64,000 nucleotides of DNA from positions 28,740-92,739 of the forward strand of contig URPE01000003.1 in the NCBI GenBank assembly GCA_900549625.1. The letters run 5' to 3'. The translations under genes were made by a program, and so were the position numbers. Source of the stretch: an uncultured Mycoplasmatota bacterium. Lineage in GTDB: Bacteria > Bacillota_I > Bacilli_A > RF39 > UBA660. This document shows, piece after piece, positions 35,709-45,349 of this stretch (the stretch's first letter is position 1; every line of letters begins with the position of its first letter). Under the pieces are notes generated by a model that had not been told where the DNA came from, did no database searches, and saw nothing but the letters and a program-made list of their open reading frames with translations.

Positions 35709-36596
35709 TTATTGTAATTCTATAATAATCTTTAATTGATTGTTATGCTTTTCTGCATAAATATTACCATTTAATTGTTTAGTAAATTCTTTTGCTATAG
35801 CTAATCCTAGACCAGTTCCCTCTTTTGTTCTTGATATATCTACGGTATAAAACTCATCAAAAATTCTATCAATATCAACATCATTATCTAATAATTCATT
35901 ACTAAAAATTATTTTTACTTTATTTTCTATTTCTACTTTTATATTTAAATCACTATTACTATGTTTATAAGCATTTCCTATTAAATTCTCAAAAATTCTT
36001 GTTAATAACATTTTATTGGAATTTATAATTATTTTTCTTTGGTTACAATCTAATAATATTTCCCTGTTATTCTTTTTATAATCATCATAAAAAACAATAA
36101 CGCTTTCTTCTAAAACAGAAGTTAAATTAATCTTTTCTAATACTGGTTGTTTATTAGTTGATATTATTTTTGAAAATTCAAAGAAAGAACTTATTAATTC
36201 TTCTAATCTTCTTAATCTCTTTTCAATCGTGATTAAATCCTTTTTCTTTTCTTCTTCACTCAAATCAGTTTTCAAAATAATATCAATATACCCTAATGCA
36301 GAAGTTAATGGGGTTCTAAGATCATGAGAAATATTTGTCATCATCTTCATTAATGATTTATTCTTATTACCATAATCAATTTTTATATTTTTTGACTCTG
36401 TTAATAAATTATTTATTTTATATATAAGATTATTTATATTTTTTAAATTATACTTTGAATGAATTAGTGTATTACTATCCAAATCTTTTATATTATCAAT
36501 TTCTTTCGATATATGTTTTACTTCATTATGATATAAAAAAAGATAAGTAAGCAATATGATTATAACAATAATTAAAATAATTATAATAAATTCCAT
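35709..36596 (-). CDS. Membrane sensor histidine kinase
   Basis: About 295 residues. A single N-terminal membrane segment (residues 3-23) has no large outside domain, as in kinases that sense through a partner transporter. The phospho-acceptor is in MMTNISHDLRTPLTSALGY. The ATP-binding domain has ENLIGNAYKHS (N box) and GTGLGLAIAKEF (G2 box). It is encoded after the ABC exporter, whose regulator gene is just upstream. This arrangement is typical of peptide-antibiotic sensing and detoxification modules. Confidence 0.9.
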   Translation of the reverse strand: MEFIIIILIIVIIILLTYLFLYHNEVKHISKEIDNIKDLDSNTLIHSKYNLKNINNLIYKINNLLTESKNIKIDYGNKNKSLMKMMTNISHDLRTPLTSALGYIDIILKTDLSEEEKKKDLITIEKRLRRLEELISSFFEFSKIISTNKQPVLEKINLTSVLEESVIVFYDDYKKNNREILLDCNQRKIIINSNKMLLTRIFENLIGNAYKHSNSDLNIKVEIENKVKIIFSNELLDNDVDIDRIFDEFYTVDISRTKEGTGLGLAIAKEFTKQLNGNIYAEKHNNQLKIIIELQ

Positions 36597-36612
36597 ACTT
36601 ATCACCTGTCTT

Positions 36613-37446
36613 TTATTTTATTTCAGCTTTTTTAAAAGAATAATAACCAATTATGTTAAATATAGCACAATATGCAACACCTAATATAATACAACTAATA
36701 ATATATGTATTTGTTGGACTATCAACCAATTTTATTAAAGCCGTTTGGATTTCATAATCATTAATCCAAGTAATATTTAACTTAAATAAATTAGTTACAC
36801 TTATCATAATTATTTGAATTACAACAATTAATGGTATTGATATTGAATTAAATAGAGATACTTTTTTAAATACAAAAGCTAAACATACTAATAGACTAAT
36901 TATACCATATAATAACGGTAATTGTATAATTGTTAATTTTGTAAATTCTAATAATGGTGTTGAAAATGCTTTACCATTTATAATTAAATTTAAAAGATAT
37001 GCACCATAATTATTAAATAAAATCAAAAATGTACTTAAACCTAATATTAGTAACAACTTAGAAAAATAATATTCTTTTCTTGAAATTGCAGATGATATAG
37101 TATTTTTTATAGACTTAGTAGAAAAATCTGTTGCTAACACTATAACTGTTATTACTATAAAAAAATAGTATAAATTTGTATTTGTTCCTATTATTTCTTT
37201 ATCTAATGCAAAAGCACCACTATTCTTTATTATTTTCCTATATTCTCCTAATGTTTTTGCATTATTTACTTCTGTTGCCAATCCTACATCACTTGTATCT
37301 GAACCTGTGCCAAATGATAAACCTATAGTTCCAGCAGATATTCCAACTACACTTACCATTGTTAAAATGATAATTATTGCTAAAACTATGTATATAGCTT
37401 TACCCTTTAAAATTCTATATAAATCAGATTTAATTATATTAATCAT
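36613..37446 (-). CDS. ABC-2-type permease
   Basis: A 277-residue membrane protein with six predicted helices and a large outside loop between helices 1 and 2 (about residues 45-90). This topology matches BcrB/LanE-like exporter subunits that confer immunity to peptide antibiotics. It pairs with the ATPase encoded 1 bp upstream. The ribosome site is GGAGG. The exported substrate is unknown. Confidence 0.85.
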   Translation of the reverse strand: MINIIKSDLYRILKGKAIYIVLAIIIILTMVSVVGISAGTIGLSFGTGSDTSDVGLATEVNNAKTLGEYRKIIKNSGAFALDKEIIGTNTNLYYFFIVITVIVLATDFSTKSIKNTISSAISRKEYYFSKLLLILGLSTFLILFNNYGAYLLNLIINGKAFSTPLLEFTKLTIIQLPLLYGIISLLVCLAFVFKKVSLFNSISIPLIVVIQIIMISVTNLFKLNITWINDYEIQTALIKLVDSPTNTYIISCIILGVAYCAIFNIIGYYSFKKAEIK

Positions 37447-37447
37447 A

Positions 37448-38362
37448 TTATTTTGCCTCCTTTATCAATGACTTAAAGTAATCTTCTAGTGATATACCAG
37501 TTTCCTTAATTTGCTTAACATTTATATCATTTTTTACAAGAGTTCTATTAACCGTTTCAACATTTTTCAAATAATCATAAAGTCTTATTTCTTCTTTATC
37601 TACAACCTTATAATTAGTTGTTTTTAAATCTTTTTCCAAAGCAATAGATGCTTTTTCTACATCATCAGTATTAATTACAATACATTTTGAACACTCAATA
37701 TCTAATTCTTCTTTAGTTAGTTCTTTAACAACTTTACCTTTTTCTATTATACAAAAACGAGTTGCTAATAAGTATAATTCAGATAATATATGACTAGATA
37801 TTAAAATAGTAATATTTCTTTCCTTATTTAATTTTTTGAATGTATCTCTTAAATCACTAATACCAATTGGATCAAGTCCATTAATTGGTTCATCTAATAT
37901 TATAAAATCTGGATTATCTAATATTGCAAATGCAATTCCTAATCTTTGTTTCATTCCAAGAGAAAAATTTTTAAATTTTTTCTTCTTTGCATCTTCTAAG
38001 CCTACTAGTTTTAAAGATTCATTAATTTGCTCATAATTAGTAATACCTTTTTGAATTGCATAATATTTCAAATTATCATACGCACTTAAATTAGGAAAAA
38101 ATGCAGGATTTTCAATTAATGATCCTATTCTTTTTTTGGTTTCAGTTAGATCATTATCATTATGATTAAACAATGTAAATCCACCACTTGTTTTATTTGA
38201 TAATGTTGTAATTATTTTCATCAAAGTTGTTTTCCCTGCACCATTTCTACCAATCAAACCATATATATCTCCTCTGTCAATTTCAATATTGATTTTATCA
38301 AGAGCAACAAAATCTTTATATTTTTTAGTTAAATTGTTAGTTTTTAAAATTATTTCTTTCAT
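37448..38362 (-). CDS. ABC transporter ATPase (BcrA/LanF-like)
   Basis: A 304-residue ATPase with Walker A GRNGAGKTTLMKI near residue 36, signature SLGMKQRLGIA near residue 130, Walker B FIILDEPINGLDP near residue 150 and the H-loop ISSH. A C-terminal ~80-residue extension is typical of bacitracin/lantibiotic-export ATPases. The ATG at 38362 has a GGAGG site and a TATAAT box about 20 bp upstream, just after the terminator of the regulator gene. The ABC-kinase unit therefore has its own promoter. Confidence 0.92.
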   Translation of the reverse strand: MKEIILKTNNLTKKYKDFVALDKINIEIDRGDIYGLIGRNGAGKTTLMKIITTLSNKTSGGFTLFNHNDNDLTETKKRIGSLIENPAFFPNLSAYDNLKYYAIQKGITNYEQINESLKLVGLEDAKKKKFKNFSLGMKQRLGIAFAILDNPDFIILDEPINGLDPIGISDLRDTFKKLNKERNITILISSHILSELYLLATRFCIIEKGKVVKELTKEELDIECSKCIVINTDDVEKASIALEKDLKTTNYKVVDKEEIRLYDYLKNVETVNRTLVKNDINVKQIKETGISLEDYFKSLIKEAK

Positions 38363-38394
38363 TTTTATTCCTCCATCAATTAAATTATACAAAA

Positions 38395-38420
38395 AAAGAG
38401 TTAAATAACTCTTAACACAA
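38395..38420 (-). terminator. Terminator between response regulator and ABC genes
   Basis: Minus-strand arms AAGAGTT and AACTCTT followed by seven T, then the promoter-like TATAAT of the ABC operon. Confidence 0.7.
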
Positions 38421-38434
38421 TTCTTAAAAAAGTC

Positions 38435-39103
38435 TTAATTTTTTAATCTGTATCCAATACTCCAAACATTTTCTATGTATTCTTCATTTGGATTGCATTC
38501 TTTTAACTTATTTTTTATTTTACTAATATGCACATTTAAAGTATTATCATCAGCTGAATTTTCATCATTCCAAATAGCATCAAAAATAGCACTTTTAGTT
38601 AGAGTCTGATTTTTATTTTCAATTATTAACTTTAGTAATTCGAATTCTTTTTTAGTAAATGATACATTTTTACCATTGCACTTTACTGAAAAATTATTTT
38701 TATCTAATTCTATATCCTTAAATTTCAATATATTAGAAAAAGTATTATTATCTCTTAATTGAACTTTGATTCTAGCAATTAATTCATCATTATTAAAAGG
38801 CTTTGTTACATAATCGTTTGCACCCAATGAAAATAAATCTATTTTTTTATTAACATCTTCAATAGCACTCATAACAATTACAGGAACATTATTTTTTTCT
38901 TTTAATTCTTTAATAATTTCTTCACCATTTTTGCCAGGTAACATTAAATCTAATAATATTAAATCAACATTATCACTATGAACCAATAGTCCTTCTGTTC
39001 CAGAATACGCATTCTCTACATTAAAACCATTATTAGTTAACAATGCAGTAAGCATTTCATTTATATCTTTATCATCTTCTATTATTAATATTGTACTTTT
39101 CAT
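38435..39103 (-). CDS. OmpR/PhoB-family response regulator
   Basis: A 222-residue regulator. The receiver domain has the phospho-acceptor Asp in LILLDLMLPG (about residue 52) and the conserved Thr/Ser and Lys (VMSAI, NDYVTKPF). A C-terminal winged helix (KKEFELLKLI...DDNTLNVHISKIKNKL) binds DNA. It is the likely partner of the kinase at 35709 and probably controls the ABC exporter promoter. No strong ribosome site precedes the ATG. Confidence 0.92.
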   Translation of the reverse strand: MKSTILIIEDDKDINEMLTALLTNNGFNVENAYSGTEGLLVHSDNVDLILLDLMLPGKNGEEIIKELKEKNNVPVIVMSAIEDVNKKIDLFSLGANDYVTKPFNNDELIARIKVQLRDNNTFSNILKFKDIELDKNNFSVKCNGKNVSFTKKEFELLKLIIENKNQTLTKSAIFDAIWNDENSADDNTLNVHISKIKNKLKECNPNEEYIENVWSIGYRLKN

Positions 39104-39169
39104 TTAAATGCATCAACTCTTTCAACTACTATTTATTTAACTATTATTTCAAACACTTTAATTATAACA

Positions 39170-39205
39170 TAAAAAAGCAAATCTTATTATAGATCTGCTT
39201 GATAA
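39170..39205 (-). terminator. Terminator after the lipoprotein gene
   Basis: Minus-strand arms AGCAGATCT and AGATTTGCT followed by six T. It ends the lipoprotein operon before the response-regulator promoter. Confidence 0.75.
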
Positions 39206-39219
39206 ATTGTAATTTATGA

Positions 39220-39804
39220 TTATTTATATAATCTAATAACTTGATATTCATAATGATCATTGGCATTTGAGATTCCTACTGAAATGCCTTTACCATTATT
39301 AGCTGTTTCTTTAGCAGAAGATTTTTCTTTGGCTTCTTTTAACAATTCATCAATTTCAGAATCAGTAATTTCTTCATTGTTGGCTTTAATCAAAAGTTTT
39401 GTATACTTTATAGCAGTGGTTTCATCATACTTGTCATTATCCATATAAATAGCACTCATACCAAGAATATCTTTTTCTTTATTTCCAGATGATTCAACTG
39501 GTTTTAGGTAGAATGCAACATCATCGGTTAGTGCAAACCAATATTTACCATTATCCACAACCATATAATCATCACTAGCAGGTGTATTTAAACCACCATC
39601 CATTATTTCAGTATTAAATTTAGCAAGAATAGTATTTACAGTTTCTTTCTCAACCCATCCATATTTTTTATAAGTTTCTTCTAAATCATTTTTAGCATCT
39701 TCTAATTCTTTTTTAGAATCACTAACTGGATTGCTACATCCAGCAAGTCCTAAAGCCATAACTCCACAAAGTAAAATCGCAAATAATTTCTTTTTCATTT
39801 TCAT
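39220..39804 (-). CDS. Lipoprotein of unknown function
   Basis: About 194 residues with a lipoprotein signal peptide and lipobox (LAGC, lipidated Cys near residue 23). A short coiled-coil linker follows (SKKELEDAKNDLEETYKKYG), then a domain that I do not recognise (residues ~55-194). The ATG at 39804 has a TAGGAGGAG site that lies inside the end of the upstream gene, so the two are coupled. It may work with the membrane protein upstream. Confidence 0.8.
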   Translation of the reverse strand: MKMKKKLFAILLCGVMALGLAGCSNPVSDSKKELEDAKNDLEETYKKYGWVEKETVNTILAKFNTEIMDGGLNTPASDDYMVVDNGKYWFALTDDVAFYLKPVESSGNKEKDILGMSAIYMDNDKYDETTAIKYTKLLIKANNEEITDSEIDELLKEAKEKSSAKETANNGKGISVGISNANDHYEYQVIRLYK

Positions 39805-39817
39805 TTCTCCTCCTATA

Positions 39818-40702
39818 TTACTCAAACATTATTGAGTCCATAATAAATTTACTAACTTCTAGCCATTCACTCATTTGTTCTTTTGTACAATTAAAATTAA
39901 CTAATCTTAATTTATCATTAACAGAAAATGCAATAATATGATTATAGATTTCTGTATCTGATCCTTGTGTTGTAAATTTCATTTCACCAATTTTATGATT
40001 GTTTCTTTCCCAAAAATTTAATTTTACATCTTTTGAATAATTTTTATAAGTCGATTCCATTGTTTTGACATATTCTTCTATCTGACTATTTTTCATTGTA
40101 ACATCATTCATAACTAGTGCTAGATTAATTGTTGTTTTGTCATTTGTGTAAACAAGTGATGGTGCATTTCCATTTGTATATTTAACATTAACAATTTCAT
40201 CACTCATTATTTTAAATTCACTTGGAATCTTTATTTTAAATCCATCAAACATTTCATATTGTGTTTCAATGTTATTACCCTTATTGGTAGTAATGACTAA
40301 TGTGTTTTCAATTTCACTTAAATTTTCAGTTTTTGTAATATTTGGTATTGTTATAATAGCCCAAATAATTAAAATTGTTATGCTAATTATCAAACATACA
40401 TTTAAAAACTTTGTTTTATCTTTGTATTCTGGTATTTTCTTTTCCTTTAAATAATATTGATACATATTTTTAATATCTAAGTCATTCTTTATATCAAATA
40501 CTGCAATAAGAAGTGCCATAATAATAATTAAAAGTGTATTAATGATTATTATATTAAATGGAATCATATTATTTATTATCAGTATAATATTTGGTATAAC
40601 TATAATTGCTAATAACAATATAAGGATCATTTCATAAACATAGTAGTTCTTAAATGCCTTATTTTCTTTCTTCATCATTTTTTTAAATTCTTTTTTCTTC
40701 AT
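39818..40702 (-). CDS. Membrane protein with extracytoplasmic C-terminal domain
   Basis: A 294-residue protein with three membrane segments (about residues 22-45, 48-68 and 100-120). The outside C-terminal domain of ~165 residues (FKIKIPSEFKIMSD...IDSIMFE-like pattern) resembles PsbP/lipoprotein-type beta domains. No enzyme motif is visible. It is translationally linked to the lipoprotein downstream. Function unknown. Confidence 0.7.
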   Translation of the reverse strand: MKKKEFKKMMKKENKAFKNYYVYEMILILLLAIIVIPNIILIINNMIPFNIIIINTLLIIIMALLIAVFDIKNDLDIKNMYQYYLKEKKIPEYKDKTKFLNVCLIISITILIIWAIITIPNITKTENLSEIENTLVITTNKGNNIETQYEMFDGFKIKIPSEFKIMSDEIVNVKYTNGNAPSLVYTNDKTTINLALVMNDVTMKNSQIEEYVKTMESTYKNYSKDVKLNFWERNNHKIGEMKFTTQGSDTEIYNHIIAFSVNDKLRLVNFNCTKEQMSEWLEVSKFIMDSIMFE

Positions 40703-40741
40703 AATCTCTCCAATTTATTACTATAAATTCATCATTTACAA

Positions 40742-41095
40742 TTATTTTAGCATTTCATTTAATTCTTCTAGTGATAATTTTTTAATTAATATGTTATTAT
40801 CGTTTTCATCAATGACATACTTCATAAGTTTTTTTATGGCCTCATAATAGTCTATATCATCTAAAATTCCATTATTTGTTGTACTTACAAGCATTAACTT
40901 CCATTCATCAACTTCTATATTATCTGCTTTATACAATAGTTTTGGATTTTTAGGAAAAGAAGTTAAAGTATATTCCGTTAGTGCAAATGCACCAAATGGC
41001 TTACCATCTTTGCCATTATAAAAATTTGGATTCCCTACATAAGCATTTTCCCAATCATTATTTTCTTTCCTCTTAAATTTATCAAATAATCCCAT
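40742..41095 (-). CDS. Hypothetical protein (117 aa)
   Basis: A soluble acidic protein beginning MGLFDKFKRKEN, a start seen in small Firmicute cargo proteins. A beta-rich middle (YTLTSFPKNPKLLYKADNIEVDEWKLMLVS) and helical C-terminus follow. No known motif. Its leader carries the same ribosome-site block as the gene at 41120-41581, suggesting cassette duplication. Confidence 0.6.
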   Translation of the reverse strand: MGLFDKFKRKENNDWENAYVGNPNFYNGKDGKPFGAFALTEYTLTSFPKNPKLLYKADNIEVDEWKLMLVSTTNNGILDDIDYYEAIKKLMKYVIDENDNNILIKKLSLEELNEMLK

Positions 41096-41119
41096 AATTT
41101 AATACTCCTTTACAAATTA

Positions 41120-41581
41120 CTATTTATAAATTTCAATAAATTTATTCAAGTTTTCTTGATGATAATTTGCACCTTTAATCTTTTTAGCACAGTTCATTAC
41201 ATATTTTGTGCCATCATTTAGAATAATGGTAATTCTTTTATATATAAAATCTTCATTTTTAATTTTTATTTTTTTAATCTCTTCTGGCTTTATATCAATA
41301 TATCCATTAATATCAAGTTGCATAACTCTATGGTCATCAAGTATAACGGGGATTAGACAAATTTCATTTTCATTCTTATTAACAAAATATCCACTTATAT
41401 TATTTTTTTGTTTAGCCACCTCTATTAGTCCTCCAACTGCTCCAAGAGCTATTGGTAATGCTGATTGAGGTTTGAAGGTGCCAAAGCAATAATTATATTC
41501 ATTTCCAAAGCGATTGATTCTTTTAAATAATTTTTCTACATTTTCAAGCAACATATACTTTTCATTATTGTATTCTTCCAT
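41120..41581 (-). CDS. Hypothetical protein, possible PH-like domain (153 aa)
   Basis: The C-terminal half (GYIDIKPEEIKKIKIKNEDFIYKRITIILNDGTKYVM) has the alternating-strand pattern of bacterial PH-like domains. The N-terminal half has a Gly/Ala-rich hydrophobic patch (SALPIALGAVGGLIEVA) that may be membrane-associated. Function unknown. A 23-bp exact direct repeat (41105-41127 and 41591-41613) flanks the gene. Confidence 0.6.
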   Translation of the reverse strand: MEEYNNEKYMLLENVEKLFKRINRFGNEYNYCFGTFKPQSALPIALGAVGGLIEVAKQKNNISGYFVNKNENEICLIPVILDDHRVMQLDINGYIDIKPEEIKKIKIKNEDFIYKRITIILNDGTKYVMNCAKKIKGANYHQENLNKFIEIYK

Positions 41582-41789
41582 ATTTTGATGCTCCTTTACA
41601 AATTACTATTTATCTGTTTATATTATAACATTTATTTTTTTATTAATCATCAGATTCATTAAAACTAATAAAAAAGAAGAAATTATTAATAAATCCTTCT
41701 AAACAATATTATTGCATATACATTGATTATTAATTTTTTCAACATTTAATAACTAAAAAAATTAATAAGTTTAGGAGGCAATGCTTTTA
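41582..41789. other. Intergenic leader with conserved promoter block
   Basis: About 200 bp with no credible gene. At 41602-41645 it shares a ~45-bp block, including a minus-strand TATAAT box, with the leader at 43477-43521. Confidence 0.4.
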
Positions 41790-42296
41790 CTACTCATTTT
41801 TATCTTCTTCTAAACCATCATGATATTTAATACAGTAATTAATTGCTACTAGTCTTAAAGCAATCCAAACTAAAGAATCATATAATTGATTATCACTAAT
41901 ATTTGAAGATAAACAATAATTTTTTATATAAGAAATATTTATTGGAATTTCTAATTTTCTTCCATTTCTTCTTAGTGCCTTGAACAATAAATCATTTGCA
42001 ATATCATCAGATTCATTAATAATATCAGTATCATCATGTACTTTAATAAAATAATCTGTAATGTCATCAACTTGATTAAAGACATTTCTAACTTTTTCCT
42101 CAGATTTTTCTTTTAACTCTATTAGTTGATTGTTTATTATTTCCTCAATTATTTTTTCTTTTTCACTTTCTTTTAAATCTCTAACTAATATAGTTAAATC
42201 ATCTAAATTATATTCTTGTATTTCTATAATTTGGCTTAAACTCGATACCATTTTTCTTGTAATTCTATTTACATAATCATTGTTTTCGTTTTTCAT
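41790..42296 (-). CDS. Hypothetical protein (168 aa)
   Basis: A soluble, mostly helical, acidic protein with no known motif. It has a good AAAGGGAG ribosome site and is transcribed divergently from the double-HTH regulator at 42422. Such an arrangement often means the regulator controls both. Function unknown. Confidence 0.6.
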   Translation of the reverse strand: MKNENNDYVNRITRKMVSSLSQIIEIQEYNLDDLTILVRDLKESEKEKIIEEIINNQLIELKEKSEEKVRNVFNQVDDITDYFIKVHDDTDIINESDDIANDLLFKALRRNGRKLEIPINISYIKNYCLSSNISDNQLYDSLVWIALRLVAINYCIKYHDGLEEDKNE

Positions 42297-42421
42297 ATAC
42301 TATAACTCCCTTTCAATAACCCCTAAACTTATCATAATTAATTATACCATAAATTATTCATAGTGTCGTACTTTCGTGAATATTTGCCCATTCAATGGGA
42401 AAATTATTATAGGTGATATGT

Positions 42422-42874
42422 ATGATAGATAATAATTTAAAATGGTGTCGTGAGGAATTAGAAATGACACAAGAAGAATTAGGTATAATATTAGGTGCTA
42501 GTAAACAAACCATTTCAAATTGGGAAACAGGTTATACACCAATTCCATTAAATAAATTAGTGAGATTTGTTAATTTATATGACTACTCATTGGATTTTTT
42601 AGTTGGTTTTACTAGAAATAATACTAAATATAATAAATTGATTAAATTAGATAAAAAATTAATAGGCAAAAATCTAAAGTTATTAAGAGAAAAATTAAAT
42701 CTAACTCAACAAGAATTATCAGACAGATGTAATTTATATCAATCAACATATAATCATTATGAAAATGGTTACAGTTTAATAAAAATAATGCCTGCCTATT
42801 CGATATGTAAAACATACAATGTTTCTATGGACTGGTTAGTTGGTAGAACTATTAACAAAAATATTGAAAAATAA
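42422..42874 (+). CDS. Double-HTH XRE-family regulator
   Basis: About 150 residues with two XRE domains: MTQEELGIILGASKQTISNWETG (residues ~15-37) and LTQQELSDRCNLYQSTYNHYENG (~92-114), each followed by a DFLVG or DWLVG tail. It has the same architecture as the protein at 33151. The ATG at 42422 follows AGGTGAT. A bidirectional terminator lies just after its stop. Confidence 0.85.
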   Translation: MIDNNLKWCREELEMTQEELGIILGASKQTISNWETGYTPIPLNKLVRFVNLYDYSLDFLVGFTRNNTKYNKLIKLDKKLIGKNLKLLREKLNLTQQELSDRCNLYQSTYNHYENGYSLIKIMPAYSICKTYNVSMDWLVGRTINKNIEK

Positions 42875-42876
42875 AA

Positions 42877-42916
42877 AAGCGAGAGTATATTAATATAACA
42901 TATTCTCGCTTTTATA
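42877..42916. terminator. Bidirectional terminator
   Basis: Arms AAAGCGAGA and TCTCGCTTT with A-run and T-run on either side, separating the rightward regulator from leftward genes. Confidence 0.75.
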
Positions 42917-42962
42917 ATTATTTAACAAACAACATAATGATATACATTTAAATTATGACTAA

Positions 42963-43457
42963 TTAAGATATTGGCTTATTCATTAAATTAACACATTTTC
43001 CCTGAATATCATCAATCATAAAAACAATATTAATAAGTTTTCTAATATCTTGGTTGAAAATTTCTAAATTAATACTCTTATTAGAAATATCTTCTAAAAA
43101 TTTTTGATAAACTTCATCCTCATCATATTTAATTGAATTATTTTCATAATGTTTTTTTAGTTCGTCATAAATAATCTCAAGGTAAGCATCAGAATAAATA
43201 TCAAATGAATATAAATAGGATTTTATTTTAGATTTATCAGTCAAAATATTATTTTTTATTTCATCAACTTCGTTGCCTTTTGTTAAATCATCAATCCATG
43301 GACTAACTTCCTTATCCATAAAATCACAAAATGCTTTCATAAATTCTGGATCAATTTTATTTTCATTTTTTAAATATTCATTGGCAGCATTTTTTGAAGA
43401 TACACTTTCTATTTTATTTATTAAGCAAAACATTTCATCAGCTAAATTTTTGTTCAT
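42963..43457 (-). CDS. Hypothetical acidic protein (164 aa)
   Basis: A helical soluble protein of unknown function with a GTGAGAT-type ribosome site. No motif recognised. The leader shares the ~45-bp promoter block also found upstream of 41120-41581, so these cargo genes may be co-regulated. Confidence 0.55.
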   Translation of the reverse strand: MNKNLADEMFCLINKIESVSSKNAANEYLKNENKIDPEFMKAFCDFMDKEVSPWIDDLTKGNEVDEIKNNILTDKSKIKSYLYSFDIYSDAYLEIIYDELKKHYENNSIKYDEDEVYQKFLEDISNKSINLEIFNQDIRKLINIVFMIDDIQGKCVNLMNKPIS

Positions 43458-43549
43458 AATTTCATCTCACTTTCATATTACTATTTATCTATTTAATATT
43501 ATAACATTTATTCTTTTATTCATTAAGCCTAGGAAAAAAGAATGAATTA

Positions 43550-44575
43550 TTAGTAATCCATCCTAAATGACACAACTGCATACCATTGACCATTTATTTC
43601 ATAGACACTTGCTGCAATTGCCGTGTTTTGCTCTCTTAGCATTGTAGCATTATGTGATGGACTATTTTTCCAAGCCATAATAAAATCTCCACCAGCATCA
43701 CCATGTCCAATTATTTCACCAAAACCATAACCAGCTCCATCATGAGAATAATAGTTAACTAACTCCTTTGATCTTCTATCTGCCTCTGCTTGTGCTTCTG
43801 TTGTTACTGGTAATTCAGAAAGTCCATTTGCTCTTCTATAAGCATTTATCTGACTTACATAAGTATTTGAAATATCCTTTCTATACCCAATTGAAGGAGA
43901 ACTTTGCTGAGTTGAATTTGATTGGAATGATTTATTATAACTATTATTTGAACTATTATTATTACTATTATTTTTGGTCGCTACAGTTTTTTCTTCTTCT
44001 TTTTCTTTCACTTTTAAAGTAAACTCTTTTGACGAAATATTATTACTTTCATCTTTAGCGACAATTTTTAATTTATATTCACCTACTTTTGATAAATCAT
44101 ATTCTCCATCTACTAGTAATGAAACATTTGATAGATCTTTTGCTTCAAAATAATCGGATAAATTTAAGCTCTCTGTATTTTTTTCTAATTCAATAACTTC
44201 TTTTGAGGAAATAAATTCAGGTGCTATAGTATCAACTACCTCAATAACAAATTTTTTCTCATCTATTTTATTCTTAATAGTAAGATTATATTTGCCTAAT
44301 GGTACAATATTATCTTTTTCTTTAATAAATTTTCCATTTTCAATTTTTAATTTATCAGAAGTTATTTTATAATCTTTTATATTACTAATAGAATCGGTAT
44401 TTTTCAAATAATAAGAAACATCCGAAGTTATATCATCACCCAATTCATATACAAATTTTTCTTGATTTAATTCAATTTTATTTTTTTCTTTTGTAATGAT
44501 TACCAATACAAATACAAATATAACTATAATTATTACTATCAAAATTGGTATAAATATTTTTAATTTTTTCTTCAT
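43550..44575 (-). CDS. Membrane-anchored CAP-domain (SCP/PR1-like) protein
   Basis: About 341 residues. An N-terminal membrane anchor (residues 4-28) is followed by Ig-like DUF5011-type domains (APEFISSKEVIELEKN...LKIVAKDESNNISSKEFTLKV). A Ser/Asn-rich linker leads to a C-terminal CAP domain (~residues 225-341) with YSHDGAGYGFGEIIGHGDAGGDF and NSPSHNATML. The histidines of the CAP cavity are present. Such proteins are exported and of mostly unknown biochemical role. The ATG at 44575 has a GGAGGAG site. Confidence 0.85.
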   Translation of the reverse strand: MKKKLKIFIPILIVIIIVIFVFVLVIITKEKNKIELNQEKFVYELGDDITSDVSYYLKNTDSISNIKDYKITSDKLKIENGKFIKEKDNIVPLGKYNLTIKNKIDEKKFVIEVVDTIAPEFISSKEVIELEKNTESLNLSDYFEAKDLSNVSLLVDGEYDLSKVGEYKLKIVAKDESNNISSKEFTLKVKEKEEEKTVATKNNSNNNSSNNSYNKSFQSNSTQQSSPSIGYRKDISNTYVSQINAYRRANGLSELPVTTEAQAEADRRSKELVNYYSHDGAGYGFGEIIGHGDAGGDFIMAWKNSPSHNATMLREQNTAIAASVYEINGQWYAVVSFRMDY

Positions 44576-44633
44576 AAACTCCTCCAACTGCTATGTTATT
44601 AATGTGGTTGTATAACCACATTATAATATATTT

Positions 44634-45095
44634 TTAATCTAAGTAGAAATAATAAGTTTTATCATAAATAAATTCCACTTGATTCGAATAAACAGCTAAA
44701 TAGAAATATGCTCTATTTTTTTGTCTTCTAATTTGTCTTTCACTTATATTTATTTTTTTTGCTATTTCCTTGTCAGTGTATCCATAAAAACATTTTAATC
44801 TTAAAAACTCTGCGATTGTTTTGTCTATTTTTTGAATTTTCAAAACACTTTTTATATAATTAGCAATTTGATCATCATGCCATGATAATACTTTTAATAA
44901 TTTATCAGAAGCAGATGAACCAGTTGTTCCACTTGAGAATAACAAAATACTTGCCGAATTAAATGAACTTGTATTTAATTGCCTTAATCTTTTTTCAACA
45001 AGTGGTTGATATAATTCACATACTTCTCTACCATTCATAGCTGTTTTTTCTATATCTATTTTTGATATTATTTTACTATCAAAAATATCAAGCAT
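44634..45095 (-). CDS. Sigma-70 region-4-like HTH protein
   Basis: A 153-residue protein whose C-terminal third (LKCFYGYTDKEIAKKINISERQIRRQKNRAY) is a sigma-70 region-4 or ArpU-like helix-turn-helix. The N-terminus is unassigned. Such proteins in mobile elements act as late-gene or transfer-gene regulators. Its ATG overlaps the stop of the cold-shock gene, so the two are co-translated. Confidence 0.7.
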   Translation of the reverse strand: MLDIFDSKIISKIDIEKTAMNGREVCELYQPLVEKRLRQLNTSSFNSASILLFSSGTTGSSASDKLLKVLSWHDDQIANYIKSVLKIQKIDKTIAEFLRLKCFYGYTDKEIAKKINISERQIRRQKNRAYFYLAVYSNQVEFIYDKTYYFYLD

Positions 45096-45349
45096 TATTC
45101 AGATTCCACAGTATCTTCTACATTAGATTCTTTTTCAGTTATTTTGCGAACATTAACAGCTTTTTCAAGCTCTTCATCATAATCAAAAATAACTGCTTCA
45201 TTTTCTTCTAAAGTTTTATATCCTTTCATTTGAATATCTGAAAAATGAACATACACATCATTTTTAATTTCATCACATTGAATGAAACCATATCCCTTCT
45301 CGTTACTAAACCACTTAACATTTCCTCTCATATTTACTTTTTCTTGCAT
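45095..45349 (-). CDS. Cold-shock-domain protein
   Basis: An 84-residue single cold-shock domain with the RNA-binding motifs [16 protein letters not shown] (RNP1) and VYVHFSDI (RNP2). Then comes an acidic tail of ~20 residues. It binds single-stranded RNA or DNA. The ribosome site is AAGGAG. It is encoded on the element, between a membrane protein and the sigma-like regulator. Confidence 0.93.
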   Translation of the reverse strand: MQEKVNMRGNVKWFSNEKGYGFIQCDEIKNDVYVHFSDIQMKGYKTLEENEAVIFDYDEELEKAVNVRKITEKESNVEDTVESE

